DNA of 64,000 bases. Source: Cryptolaemus montrouzieri. Lineage: Eukaryota; Arthropoda; Insecta; Coleoptera; Coccinellidae. Position 1 is the first letter of the stretch. Each line of letters begins with the position of its first letter. The DNA lies in NCBI GenBank assembly GCA_013387265.2, contig JABFTP020000144.1, forward strand, positions 127,297,600 to 127,361,599, read 5' to 3'. Positions 25,498 to 35,315 of the stretch are shown piece after piece. A program made the translations under genes and the position numbers. A model generated the notes under the pieces. The model saw nothing but the letters and a program-made list of their open reading frames with translations. It had not been told where the DNA came from and did not search any database.

Positions 25498-27034
25498 ACT
25501 CTCTACCCTTCTTAAACCGATTGAACCACGTCTAAACTGTTGTACGCGACACTACACCTTCACTGTAAGCCAAATCGATAATTTTTTTCGTTTCCATGAA
25601 CGGTTTTTTAAGTTTATAACAAAATTTAATTAATCGTCGCACAGTGTTCAAATTTCTCATCCATCGCGAATTTTGTACCGGGGTACCAAACACACGTTCA
25701 CACAAACACTTCTATCTCGAGAACGAATGAACCGTTACTGGGGAAAACATTACCAAACACTCTTGAAGGGTGTAGTAACATGGTACCGGTGTAGTTCAAC
25801 AAATCGCGCCACTTGTATGGGCGCTAAAAAAATAATTTCGGGAACTTTTCCGACATACTGTGTATATAAACTTTCAAATCTCATAATCTCCCAAGATATT
25901 AAGTTAGTCTCTTTCGATGTCAAAAATATATACCCGAACATTTCAATGGATGAGTGCCTTCACCTTCTTACAGATATCTTATCGGAGTCTAACACACTGC
26001 CATATATCACTAATGAACTTAGCAATCTTCTTCAAATATGCCTATTTCAAAGTTACTTTCAATTTCAATCTAGATTCAGGTCTTCCAATGGGATTACCTC
26101 TTAGTCCCCTACTAGCTGACATTTTCATGGATAATTTAGAGAAAAACTCAATATTAAACACAGGCTTCGCTAAAAATACATTATCATCTGGTACAGATGT
26201 GTAGATGACATTTTAGTTGGTTTTCGTGGTTCAAACAGATAAATTCAGTAATTCTTAAATTTCCCGAATAAAATACATTGATACATCAGCTTCACTGCTG
26301 AAATAGAAAGTAATAACTCAATTAATTTCCTAGACTTAACCATCATAAATTCAAATAACCATCTCACTAAGAAATTTACAGAAAGGAAACAGTCACAGAC
26401 GCAGCGATTCTAATGGACTCGTTTGGTCATTTGAGCCACAAACCATATAACTCCATGATTCAGCTTACTCTGTTCATCTTTCGACAGAAAAATTCCAAAG
26501 TGAACTTAACATCATCAGAAACCCCGGAAAAAAAGATACACTAGTCTCAGATACACCGGCGAACTCTCTAACAAAATTAGTAATTACTTTTCCAAATTCA
26601 ACATAACTACTTAATTCCCAAGCGGCCCCAACTTAAGCAGATTATTATTCAATGCCAAACGAGAGAACGCTAAATTCAAGCAATCAGGAATTTATCGAAT
26701 CAAATGCAATGAATGTTAGGTAGCCTATGTCGGACAAACAGGGAGAAGTTTTGAAGCTAGATTCAAGGAACATATTTCCTCAGATGAAAATTCGCCAATA
26801 TTTGAACATATAAATCAACCAACCACTCGATATCATTGAACAACCTTAAAATCCTTCATAAATATAACAAGGGGATAGAGATCAATTTGTTGGAAAGTTT
26901 AGAGATTAACAAACTATGTAAAAACTGACAATTTATTACCCTCAACAGCCAACTAGATCTTAATGCATCCCCACTACTCAATATCTAGGATAAATTTCAT
27001 TCTGTACTTGCCTAATCATTTATTATATTGTTGT

Positions 27035-27072
27035 TCACTTGAAAATGACCCTAGGGTCGAAACCGGTCCTGA
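27035..27072 (+). ncRNA. Hammerhead-like ribozyme motif 'b' (Penelope 1, right end)
   Basis: Elements in order: TCAC, core TTGAAAA plus T, stem II GACC/GGTC with loop CTAG, GAAA, CCGGTC, CTGA. It is the partner of motif 'a' in the opposite orientation. The first stem I pair is mismatched (C opposite C), so this copy is probably weaker. Positions 3/8 are again U/A. Confidence 0.65.
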
Positions 27073-27239
27073 TTATTGAGTAAATTGTGGAAAATGTCTC
27101 ATTTCGTTTTACTTTAAAAATGAATTTCCATAAAATAAATAAATCATCAATACTATCAATGGAAATACTAATTTCAGATCCAATTATATCTTCTAAAATA
27201 TCAAATTCTAAACAATGTAATTTAAAACTTAGTTCTTAG

Positions 27240-27620
27240 TGCAAGACCTTAAGGTAGTGCTGAATGACATACCTTTTATTATAAAGATGTTTACATTCTT
27301 CTTTTATTCAAATGATATTCGCTGCTTGGAATGCTTCATATGATGATAAATATACACTATTCGTTTTGATATTCACATATCTCGGTGTAACTTCAAACTT
27401 GAGACAAGTCCTGTGAACAATTCCTATACTTCAAGTTACTGTGACCTCTACTAAGCAGTATATTGATGTTAGTTCCTGTATTGTACATAAGTATTCAGTT
27501 TTCATTGGCTTGTTGTTGATAATGGACGTATGTCCGAAACCGGTCCAACCAATGTAATTTTTTATTCTTTACATCAATAAATTAGTGATAGTTAAAACAT
27601 AGTAACTTGTTTTATTTTAT
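27240..27620 (+). mobile_element. Ribozyme-bearing terminal fragment (Penelope pLTR-like)
   Basis: This block lies just right of Penelope 1 and has no ORF. It contains a hammerhead-like motif (27503-27554) followed by CAATAAATTAGTGATAGTTA, the sort of short 3' tail seen after the motifs in the other Penelope ends. It may be a solitary terminal repeat of another Penelope family. Confidence 0.5.
27503..27554 (+). ncRNA. Hammerhead-like ribozyme motif 'c' (best stem I)
   Basis: The outer stem I is CATTGG/CCAATG and the inner stem I is TTG/CAA, with a four-base CTTG bulge between them on the 5' strand. The core is TTGATAA plus T. Stem II is GGAC/GTCC with loop GTAT. GAAA and CCGGTC follow, the latter ending in GUC at the predicted cleavage site. 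A bulged stem I facing a stem II loop is what tertiary-stabilised type I hammerheads show. Positions 3/8 are U/A. Confidence 0.72.
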
Positions 27621-28031
27621 TATTAATTATGACTATCAACTATCACGTAGTTCAGGCTTCATCAATCAATTATTTGAATGACTTCTTCCCCAAATTATAC
27701 CTTCGACTAACATTTCACGTTTAATTTCTTCTTTACATAAGATTATATCAGATTGTAACCATTCGAATAGGTGCCAATGCCATTGAAGCCAACACCCGAT
27801 CGCAAATGCCGGGTATATTTCTTATTCTCTTACTTCTATCCGGAAGGCTCGCATGCAATTCCTGTGTTGTAGCAACAGGTTGTGAGTATACTAGGCTTTT
27901 TAAATGCTTAGTCTACTAGGTCTAGGGGATTCAGATCTAAGGATCGTTAAGGTCAAGCTACAAGACCGCCTCTCCTGTTAGGATATGCTTGATTCAAACG
28001 ATTCCTCACGTTGAGTTCAAAATATGGGGGG
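27621..28031. other. Intronic sequence, nothing recognised
   Basis: Non-repetitive within the window and without recognisable coding content. Confidence 0.4.
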
Positions 28032-28039
28032 ATCACCAT

Positions 28040-30201
28040 TAGGGTGTATCGTTTTTGACTTTTTTTCGAAATTCAAAAAAGTATAGTGCGGAAAAGTTGC
28101 ATTTGGTGGCACCGAGCATCTGTGATTTTTTTCAGAATTTTTGAACAATGCCTAGGGTCGCGCAATGCCCTCAAAGTTTCTTATGTTGTGTATAGGCAAC
28201 CCGCACAACAATCTTGCGTTTTCAAGCTGTTTTAGGGTTCTAAAGTCACATTTCTGAACTCTTTCTCTTGTTTTTAGTTGTTTTTTTTTTATGGAGTATA
28301 AATGAAAGAAGGATTTCGCTGTATTGTTAGGCTCTTTTATTACTTTTATTGTACAATACAATATTAGAGTTAAACATCATTAAAAATTAAAATTTTAATT
28401 ATAATATTTGCTTTGTTGGGATTAAATGATAATGGAAGATAAATACAATTAAAGCCAATTCAATATTGTTACAAACAAGTGTTAATAAAGCATGGATACA
28501 ATTTAACTTTAATGCAGCTTTGGTAAAATTAAATTTTGAAAATCAGAATTTCCTATGGACGCTTCCGCTCTTGTGCAACGGCGTAGTCCTTTTTGGTATG
28601 TAGAGATGGCATCCGTTGTCTGGACTCCAGTTTTGCTTTCACGTACGCGTCACGAGATTGTGGCCCAAAAACAGAGGAAGAAGCTTCTGTTACTAATTTT
28701 ACCAGCCTTTCGACAGCCTGAGTGTGGCAGGGAAAGCGGTTAATTCCTTATCACAGAATGCTCGACTCCTAATATTTTCTTCTATTTCTTCCGGTGATAG
28801 TGATCGGGTTAGAGGGGGCTCGGTCACAGGGTGCGAAGACCAGTCTATGAGATCGTAGTAGTGCTCTGCGTTGAACTTTAATTTGGGCAATTCGAAGGCG
28901 CGTATTCCCTTCCGTGTTGTCTTCGTCGATCTTGCCTTTTTTATTCTTCTCCAAGCAAGAGCTCTCGTGTCGGGATTGCCATCGTTGATCATAGCGAACA
29001 GTACATTCTCAGGGTGTCCAAAATAGGCATTGTTCTGAATAACCTTGTCCACAATATTCCGCAGTTTGAGAGGCAGGAAGCGTGACAGTGGAATCAACTT
29101 CCATAAATGTATTGGACCCTGGGCAATCGAGGGTTCTTTTTTTACTGAGTACCAAACGGGAGCGTAAACTTTCATTACATACGAAGCCAACTGGCGAAGC
29201 GTCTCCGAAGGCTTTTCGGTACTAATGTATAATCGTAATACTCTACTAGCTGTTGTTAACCACCTAGATTGTACAACAGGGCCTGTTTTCTGCTTGCTGA
29301 GTTCTTTTGGACAATGTCCACTTGAGACAGCGGTACATAAACGTAGGAGGTATTTCTGATCGGTGCTAATATCTGTCAAACCTTCCGTGTCTTCTATCCA
29401 ATCAACGGGGATGGCGTCAAACTTCGTCACTCGTCGATTTTCGCATTGTAAAATAGCTTCTCCAATGGGTCCACCGGTTGCTTGTGGATTTTTAGTTTCT
29501 CCGTCTAAATATCGCATGAGATGTCGGAAAGGTAGCTCGTTCAAATGGAGTTGACAAACAACATGCTGCATAGGAGCGTTGATAGCTATCTCTATGAGTG
29601 GCATCACACCTTGGATCCGACCAGTATTGACGTTAGTGCCGTCACATCCCAGCACTGTTAATTTAGAAATATCGATTTTCTGTTGATCAAAAAAAAATCG
29701 CATACTTTTGACGATATCATCAGCGGACCCTGATGAAGGTGAAACATGGCCAAGAAACGATGCAGCTACCCCACTCCCAGTGTTGCCAATGCTTGACATT
29801 TAATAAGAAAAGAGTAGCCTGTTCCTGCTTGACGCACTTAGTATAAAGAACCTTACCGAACCAAATACGACAAAAATAGCACTCTGGTATTTATAATTTC
29901 TGGTTTTCTTCCTCTAATTCGTTACATCGTAGTCTTTTATTCCTTTATACCACAAAGACAACAAATACACATAAACAAACTGCAAGAAAATCGACTTTAG
30001 ACCTCTGAAAACACTTGAAATCTCGAAATTGTTGTGCGGGTTGCCTATATACAACAGAAGAAACTTTAAGGGCATTGCGCGACCCCTAGGTATTGTTCAA
30101 AAATTCTGAAAAAAATCACAGATGCTCGGTTCCACCAAATGCAACTTTTCGGCACTATACTTTTTTGAATTTCGAAAAAAAGTCAAAAACGATACACCCT
30201 A
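28040..30201 (-). mobile_element. hAT-like DNA transposon, nearly intact
   Basis: Terminal inverted repeats of about 174 bp begin TAGGGTGTATCGTTTTTGAC (28040-28213 and 30028-30201). They differ by only about ten bases. The 8-bp target duplication ATCACCAT flanks the element exactly (28032-28039 and 30202-30209). An 8-bp duplication and a TAGGGTG-type terminus fit the hAT superfamily. The single gene runs on the minus strand. High TIR identity and an almost open reading frame point to recent activity. Confidence 0.88.
28553..29799 (-). pseudogene. hAT-like transposase, single frameshift, N-terminus missing
   Basis: An ATG at 29799 is preceded directly by an in-frame stop and opens 366 codons ending at 28699. 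Blocks include VLGCDGTNVNTGRIQGV (about residues 49-65, the likely first catalytic acid region), HVVCQLHLNELPFRHLMRYL (a Cys/His region followed by the insertion domain) and SRWLTTASRVLRLYI. The C-terminus has FNAEHYYDLIDWSSHPVTEP. The frame breaks near 28737. One missing base there restores FPCHTQAVERLVKLVTEAS in the next frame, which stays open to a stop at 28553-28555. Related insect proteins seem longer at the N-terminus, so either an intron or a truncation removed the start. Confidence 0.78.
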
Positions 30202-30283
30202 ATCACCATCATATATCACATTCTTCTATTCGAGGTATGCTAGAGAATTCAATAGTCTAGGTAGAATTACTGGCCCCAACAAT

Positions 30284-30720
30284 TTGCCATCATGCCAATT
30301 AACCCAAACATTGATAGAAATTTTTTCGGTTAAAACTAGTCGAGCGGCAACTCGTTTCATGCCCAAACAATCGTTATGGTACGAATTGATTCGCGAGACA
30401 GAGTTAACTGCCTATCTAAGTCGATTCACCGTAAGTCTTCTGTATTTTCAGCGATTCGGCACACGAAATTCCGTTTGCAATACAAATTCTTCGTTCGATA
30501 TTTTCATCCATTGTAAAAATCGCAAATACACTTGTGATAACTGACAAAATCCAGCATTGTAAACAAACTAAATGACAGATCCCGTTCAGACTCCGCGTCA
30601 GTATAAGAAACAGTTGTGCCAACTTAGCAACAACGAAAATTTTGAGAATCGTTTAATGCAGATTCTTTAAATAATCATTTTCCGACACTATTTTGACAGA
30701 ATGTATGTTTGGAAGCATTT
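30284..30720 (-). mobile_element. Mariner-related interspersed fragment, copy 2
   Basis: This is the longest readable copy of the family seen at 20985 and 51540. On the minus strand it reads MKRVAARLV near 30360-30330, resembling the HTH-to-catalytic linker of mariner transposases. A shared non-coding tail follows, with TTGTGCCAACTTAGCAACAA and TTTTGACAGAATGTATG. No terminal inverted repeat is evident. Confidence 0.6.
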
Positions 30721-31157
30721 TTTTCATGCTATCTGATAAGGAATCTTCTCTTGAAATTAGTGACTGCATACCTTAACACCCTGTATTTTATTCTATTCTC
30801 TCATATTCAAGTAATAAGTAATGAAAAGGTAATATAAAATAATTTACATTGCTGTTTATCAAAATTTTATGGAACTCGAAGGATGTTCGAGTGAGGTGCT
30901 TAATGCTAATTAGAAATGGGAATAGATAAAGTGAGTCCATTATCTAAAACGTTATGAAACTTGAATCTTTGATGTGCATGAAATCTGTATTCTAGATGTA
31001 TTCGCTTGTGGTTCATTTTCAGTTGCTCTGGTATTACGGACGTAATAATACGCCCATTTCCAATTTCCTTCACTGAGTGGTCTTCAATGTGGTTAAAACG
31101 TTAATTAGCTCACCGCCAACCTATGTCGGCTCGTCATCTTTTCAGCACAGTGAACTG
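30721..31157. other. Intronic sequence, nothing recognised
   Basis: Short AT-rich spacer between two transposons, with no ORF or RNA signal. Confidence 0.4.
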
Positions 31158-31159
31158 TA

Positions 31160-33994
31160 CAGTATGTCCCATTTTGGGGGTGCCACCAGGAGCATCTCTG
31201 TTATTATTTAAGATAGAGAGATGGGGTTTTCACGACCCTTGGCTACTTTTTCGGGACAAATTCATAGAGCTAATCAGAATTATTCTAACTTCAGTGGTTT
31301 TTGAGTTATTCGCGAATCTTGAAAATTTCCGGATTTCTTTTTTTCTCGATATCTCGGTTCTTATAGAAGATAATTGAAATCTGTTTTTACGTTTCTAAAA
31401 CGGTTTTTTGAGTAGATTCCAGTGACGTACTCGAAGTTTTTTTTCCATTAATTATGACAGATATGACATAAAGTTGCATTTTTTAAATACGAACATAGTT
31501 TTTTGGCATATTCCGATTGCCGTTTTTTCCTTTTCAAAATATATAACATGATGACAAAATTTCCACCCAATTTGAAGAAAATAACGGAATAATGATTTAC
31601 CCTAATGGCTGGGCGAAGGAACACACGTGAGCGGACGAACCATAGAACATTTGTAGTTATTCGATGAAAACGATCAAAACAATGCAAAATCTTCTTGACC
31701 GAAATAATGGAGCTAGGCTGCTCCTAAGATTCCATCGTTATTTATGACATCCGCAATTTCCGCTTTTTATTTTATTTTGAGATTGTCGTTTAGTTTCTAG
31801 AGTTCTCTGAGAAATACCCACATGAGAATAATAATAGGCACCTAATAATTTACTCAAATTTACTTCTCATAATGATTTACATATATTGCTCGAACTGATT
31901 TCCATCATGTTGTAAACATAAAGTGCATCTTCGGATTATATCTTCTATGGCCCTAGTCAAATGTAGCGAGGATCTCCTCAGATCTTCGAATGCTTCATTT
32001 GTTGCATTCTTCAATTGATCGTAATTAGCGTATTGCCTCCTATATATCTTATTTTTAAATAACCCCAAAGAAAAAATCTAAAACGGATAGGTCAGGAGAC
32101 CTAGGTGGCCATTGAATTGGGCCATTGGTACCGATCCATTTATTTTCAAAATTTAAATCCAAGTAGTTCCTCACCACGGCCGAATTATGGCAAGGAGCAC
32201 CGTCCTGTTGGAAGTAATATGTGTTGAATTGAGCAAGAGGAATGTCATCTTGCAGTTGTGGCAGACAAATATTTAAAATTTCGAGATATCTCTGTGCATT
32301 CAAGTTGCCATCAAAAATATAGTAGGCTAATTTGTTGCCCATCACGAAACACGACACATTGAAACCGAACCTCCCTGCTGCCGTCGAGCTACTGCTTCAT
32401 GTTGGTTTTCGTTTGCCCAGAATCTATTCGTATGGCGATTAAAGATTCCAGCACTGCTGATTCTTGACTCATCAGACCAAATGATATGTCGCCCAAAACG
32501 AGCTTCACCTCTGATTCTCCCTAAATACCAATTGCAGAACGCCGTTCTCCTCTCTGCATCCCCGGCATTGAGATGACGAATTATTTTATGTTTATAGGGA
32601 TGATATTTATACTTTCTCAAAATTCTTTGGGCTCTGCTTTTGACACACCCACTTCGCTCTCAATTTGCCGACACGATGTAGAATGGTTAGCCTCAACAGC
32701 TGCTAACACGTCAAGTTCATTATCACCTCTATTCCGTTTATTGTAGTTTTTACTTCTTGGTTTCTCGAACGAACCATAATTGGAAAGATTTGCTTCCATT
32801 TTGGCGAAGAACTTCCTGTTTGGTTGAATTCTTTGAGGAAATCTATTGGAGAGTGTCAGTCAGGTATTTAATATTGATTAGAATTACTACTTCCATTTCC
32901 ATTGTCGAACTTACCTATTCAAATATTCTTCTGATGCACGGACTGCGTTACAGTGACACTGAAAGTAGACCTTCAGCATATCAACTTTTTCGAAATTTTC
33001 GTATCTTCTATTTTGTTCCATAGTGTGAATTGCAGAAATTAACTAAACAATCCAAATTCAACAACGAACACTAATTTTACGAATTCAAATAGACACGAAG
33101 CCAATATATACACAGATAATGAATAATAATAATTATTGGTCGTTCTATGGTTTCTAATGAACGTGCATAGATGAAGACTTCTGTGTTCACAGAGAGCATT
33201 CAGACATAGAAGATATAATCCGAAGATGCACTTTATGTTTACAACATGATGGAAATCAGTTCGAGCAATATATGTAAATCATTATGAGAAGTAAATTTGA
33301 GTAAATTATTAGGTGCCTATTATTATTCTCATGTAGGTATTTCTCAGAGAACTCTAGGAACTAAACGACAATCTCAAAAATAAAATAAAAAGCGGAAATT
33401 GCGGATGTCATAAATAACGATGGAATCTTAGGAGCAGCCTAGCTCCATTATTTCGGTCAAGAAGATTTTGCATTGTTTTGATCGTTTTCATCGAATAACT
33501 ACAAATGTTCTATGGTTCGTCCGCTCACGTGTGTTCCTTAGCCCAGCCATTAGGGTAAATCATTATTCCGTTATTTTCTTCAAATTGGGTGGAAATTTTG
33601 TCATCATGTTATATATTTTTGAAAAGGAAAAAAACGGCAATCGGAATATGCCAAAAAAAAACTATGTTCGTATTTAAAAAAATGCAACTTTATGTCATAT
33701 CTGTCATAATTAATGAAAAAAACTTCGAGTACGTCACTGAATCTACTCAGAAAACCGTTTTAGAAACGTAAAAACAGATTTCAATTATCTTCTATAAGAA
33801 CCGAGATATCGGGAAAAAAGAAATCCGGAAATTTTCAAGATTCGCGAATAACTCAAAACCACTGAAGTTAGAATAATTCTGATTAGCTCTATGAATTTGT
33901 CTCGAAAAAGTAGCCAAGGGTCGTGAAAACCCCATCTCTATCCTAAATAATAACAGAGATGCTCCTGGTGGCACCCCCAAAATGGGACATGCTG
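31160..33994 (-). mobile_element. DD41D Tc1/mariner transposon with 790-bp terminal inverted repeats
   Basis: The arms 31160-31949 and 33205-33994 are inverted copies of each other over about 790 bp with only scattered differences. They start CAGTATGTCCCATTTTGGGG and CAGCATGTCCCATTTTGGGG. TA dinucleotides flank the element (31158-31159 and 33995-33996). Between the arms is one minus-strand transposase gene whose 3' end extends about 70 bp into the left arm. Tc1/mariner elements usually have TIRs of tens to a few hundred bases, so these are exceptionally long. Confidence 0.92.
31877..33021 (-). pseudogene. DD41D transposase gene with a probable 72-bp intron
   Basis: Exon 1 (33021-32915) starts at an ATG and encodes 35 codons plus two bases, MEQNRRYENFEKVDMLKVYF and on to EEYLN. 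A donor GTAAGT at 32914 and an acceptor CCAATAG ending at 32843 bound a 72-bp intron. Splicing yields NRFPQRIQPNRKFFAKME, a typical HTH region. Exon 2 carries WSDESRIS (acid 1), YYFQQDGAPCHNSAVV (acid 2) and RSPDLSVLDFFF (acid 3), with 41 residues between acids 2 and 3. Three single-base frameshifts, near 32640, 32370 and 32060, inactivate it. The C-terminus ends inside the left terminal repeat. Confidence 0.82.
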
Positions 33995-33996
33995 TA

Positions 33997-34363
33997 CATA
34001 TATGTAGGTTGCCTTTTAAATTTTGCACCAGACTACATACAAATCGAGGAAGCATCTACAAAAACTATTTACGAAAAATTATAGATGTTTGGCAATCATT
34101 TTGAAAATTTGAAAGAATTTCATGATTACATGACAATTCCACTCATGTGTCAAAATGCACGTTTAAGAACACAGAAATTCGAGTTTGATATCGGATAAAT
34201 TGCACAGAAATAGGAAGGTAGGATATTAGTGGATAAATTTGCCCATAGAGAATCCTTGCGTTTCCATAGCAACGCAACATTCACAACAAATAGCACGGTT
34301 TTAAAACTGTCACAAACTGCCATTTTAGTACCTGTTGTAAAGTTTCTGCCGATATAAATTAAA
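33997..34363. other. Intronic spacer, nothing recognised
   Basis: Non-coding AT-rich sequence between the DD41D element and the Crypton-like fragment. Confidence 0.4.
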
Positions 34364-34861
34364 ATGTCTCGTTTTGGAAGCACCAGTGAAGCAGAAATAA
34401 ATAGTTCTATACAGAATTCTATGCCCAAAAATACAAGAAAAACGCACAGATCGATTTGGAATCAATTTAGTATATTCTGCAAGGAACGAACGGTCGATTT
34501 GGATATACAGCATTCTATTGAAGATATTGCAGAATTTCTTATGGATTGGGGTTTCAATATGAAACAAATGAATGGATAAGATTACAAAGAATACGTTGTC
34601 AAAACAATGTGGAACACAACTGCGAAAATGATGCAGAATATGTATTTCGAAAAATTCAACATGAGTTTCAACCCTTTTACCGATTCAGCATTTAGAAAGG
34701 CTCGTGAAGCTCGCAATTCTAAAAGGAAGATGTTACAAGGGGATGTGGAAAAGCGCAAAGAAAGTTCCGGTGCATTAACAAGAACTGAAATTGATAGCAT
34801 GGCTCTGTATTGGGACGAAAATGCCCCGATAGGTTTGTTGAAAAAATGTTTCCATATTTGA
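34364..34861 (+). pseudogene. Crypton/DUF3504-like recombinase N-terminal fragment
   Basis: The + strand encodes NSMPKNTRKTHRSIWNQFSI and IEDIAEFLMDWGFNMK, then an in-frame TAA. It then continues in the same frame with DYKEYVVKTMWNTTAKMMQ, FNPFTDSAFRKAREARNSKR and LTRTEIDSMALYWDENAPIG. It stops near 34861, where Penelope-associated sequence begins. The pattern (SAM-like N-terminal domain, FxDxAFRKAREARN helix, 'LTRTEI' block) fits the N-terminal half of KIAA1958/Crypton-type tyrosine recombinases. The catalytic tyrosine domain is absent. The assignment is by recall of family style, not by search. Confidence 0.5.
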
Positions 34862-34948
34862 ATTTGTGAGGCTTTTACTTGGTAAAATTCCATTATCAAT
34901 AATAAAAAACAAGTACTGTGTTTTAAGGAATTTTACTTAATATTTGCG

Positions 34949-34991
34949 ACTCGTAACGCGTTTCACTACACCGTAGCTTCTTCAGACGAAT
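34949..34991 (-). ncRNA. Hammerhead-like ribozyme motif 'd' (Penelope 2, left end)
   Basis: Minus strand: stem I ATTCGT/ACGAGT, core CTGAAGA plus A, stem II GCTAC/GTAGT with loop GGT, GAAA, CGCGTT. Stem III is the A-U and C-G pair within ACGCGU. The core is fully canonical (CUGANGA and GAAA). Confidence 0.75.
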
Positions 34992-35104
34992 ATCTCATTC
35001 AACATGTTTGTAATGAATGCTTTGTGATTTTCTCGTTGAACTTGTGTGCATTTCTCAATAAAGTTCATTTTGTACGTTTTGTCATTCGCGGAATTTTCTC
35101 AGCA

Positions 35105-35315
35105 AATACCACTCGAGCTCAGATTTGGCAGAATAATTTTCTATGCTCGTTTTCGAATACTTACGTGCAGGCAATTCAACGAGAACTGGGCGACAAAATC
35201 ACGAGAGCGTAGCTCTCGTGATTTTGTCGAGCAGGTCGAGTTGAATTACCGAAAAGTAGGTATGAGAAAACGAGCATAAAAAAATATTCGGCCAAATCTG
35301 AGCTCGAGTGGTATT
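35105..35315. repeat. 211-bp fold-back palindrome
   Basis: Two ~103-bp arms are inverted copies meeting at CACGAGAGCGTAGCTCTCGTG (35200-35220). The outer ends are AATACCACTCGAGCTCAGAT and its complement. The arms differ by a few indels. No ORF is present. This is either a fold-back MITE or a palindromic remnant within the Penelope 2 3' region. Confidence 0.9.

Larger units (their letters stand above)
22820..25862 (-). mobile_element. Mariner copy 2, inserted in Penelope and itself interrupted
   Basis: The ends are inverted repeats: the left begins CTTAGTATGTCGGAAAAGTT, and the right, read on the minus strand, begins CACAGTATGTCGGAAAAGTT. TA dinucleotides flank both ends (22818-22819 and 25863-25864). 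On the minus strand the N-terminal region lies near 25640-25495. After the nested insertion, the frame resumes at 23576 with the RSGRPS region, KEKMNRRKFCSRF (about 23450), a DDAHRFLRLHQEF stretch (about 23245-23205) and PYSPDLAPADFFLFPELK (about 23100-23050). The C-terminus follows to 22870. Without the 1.92-kb insertion it would be about 1.12 kb. Multiple frameshifts make it inactive. Confidence 0.9.
22606..27110 (+). mobile_element. Penelope-like retroelement 1 (split by nested insertions)
   Basis: Joining 22606-22819 to 25863 onwards gives the RT order expected of a Penelope element. The N-terminal block is VPKMYGLIKLHKEEKSARPI. Then come LVSFDVKNIYPNISM (25900-25945), LPMGLPLSPLLADIFMDNLE (26082-26141) and the catalytic CVDD in WYRCVDDILVGF (about 26190-26230). 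The linker NFLDLTIINSN (26325) and the GIY-YIG nuclease SGIYRIKCNEC with YVGQTGRSFEARFKEHIS (26680-26780) follow. Stops and frameshifts are scattered through it, so the copy is dead. It ends near 27110 beyond a hammerhead-like motif. The interruption at 22820-25862 is a mariner element that in turn carries a second DNA transposon. Confidence 0.9.

Noticed and set aside
22820..25862. Reading the 3-kb mariner as one large transposon
   Set aside because: The inner 1.92 kb has its own inverted repeats and a TAA duplication, so two elements are present.
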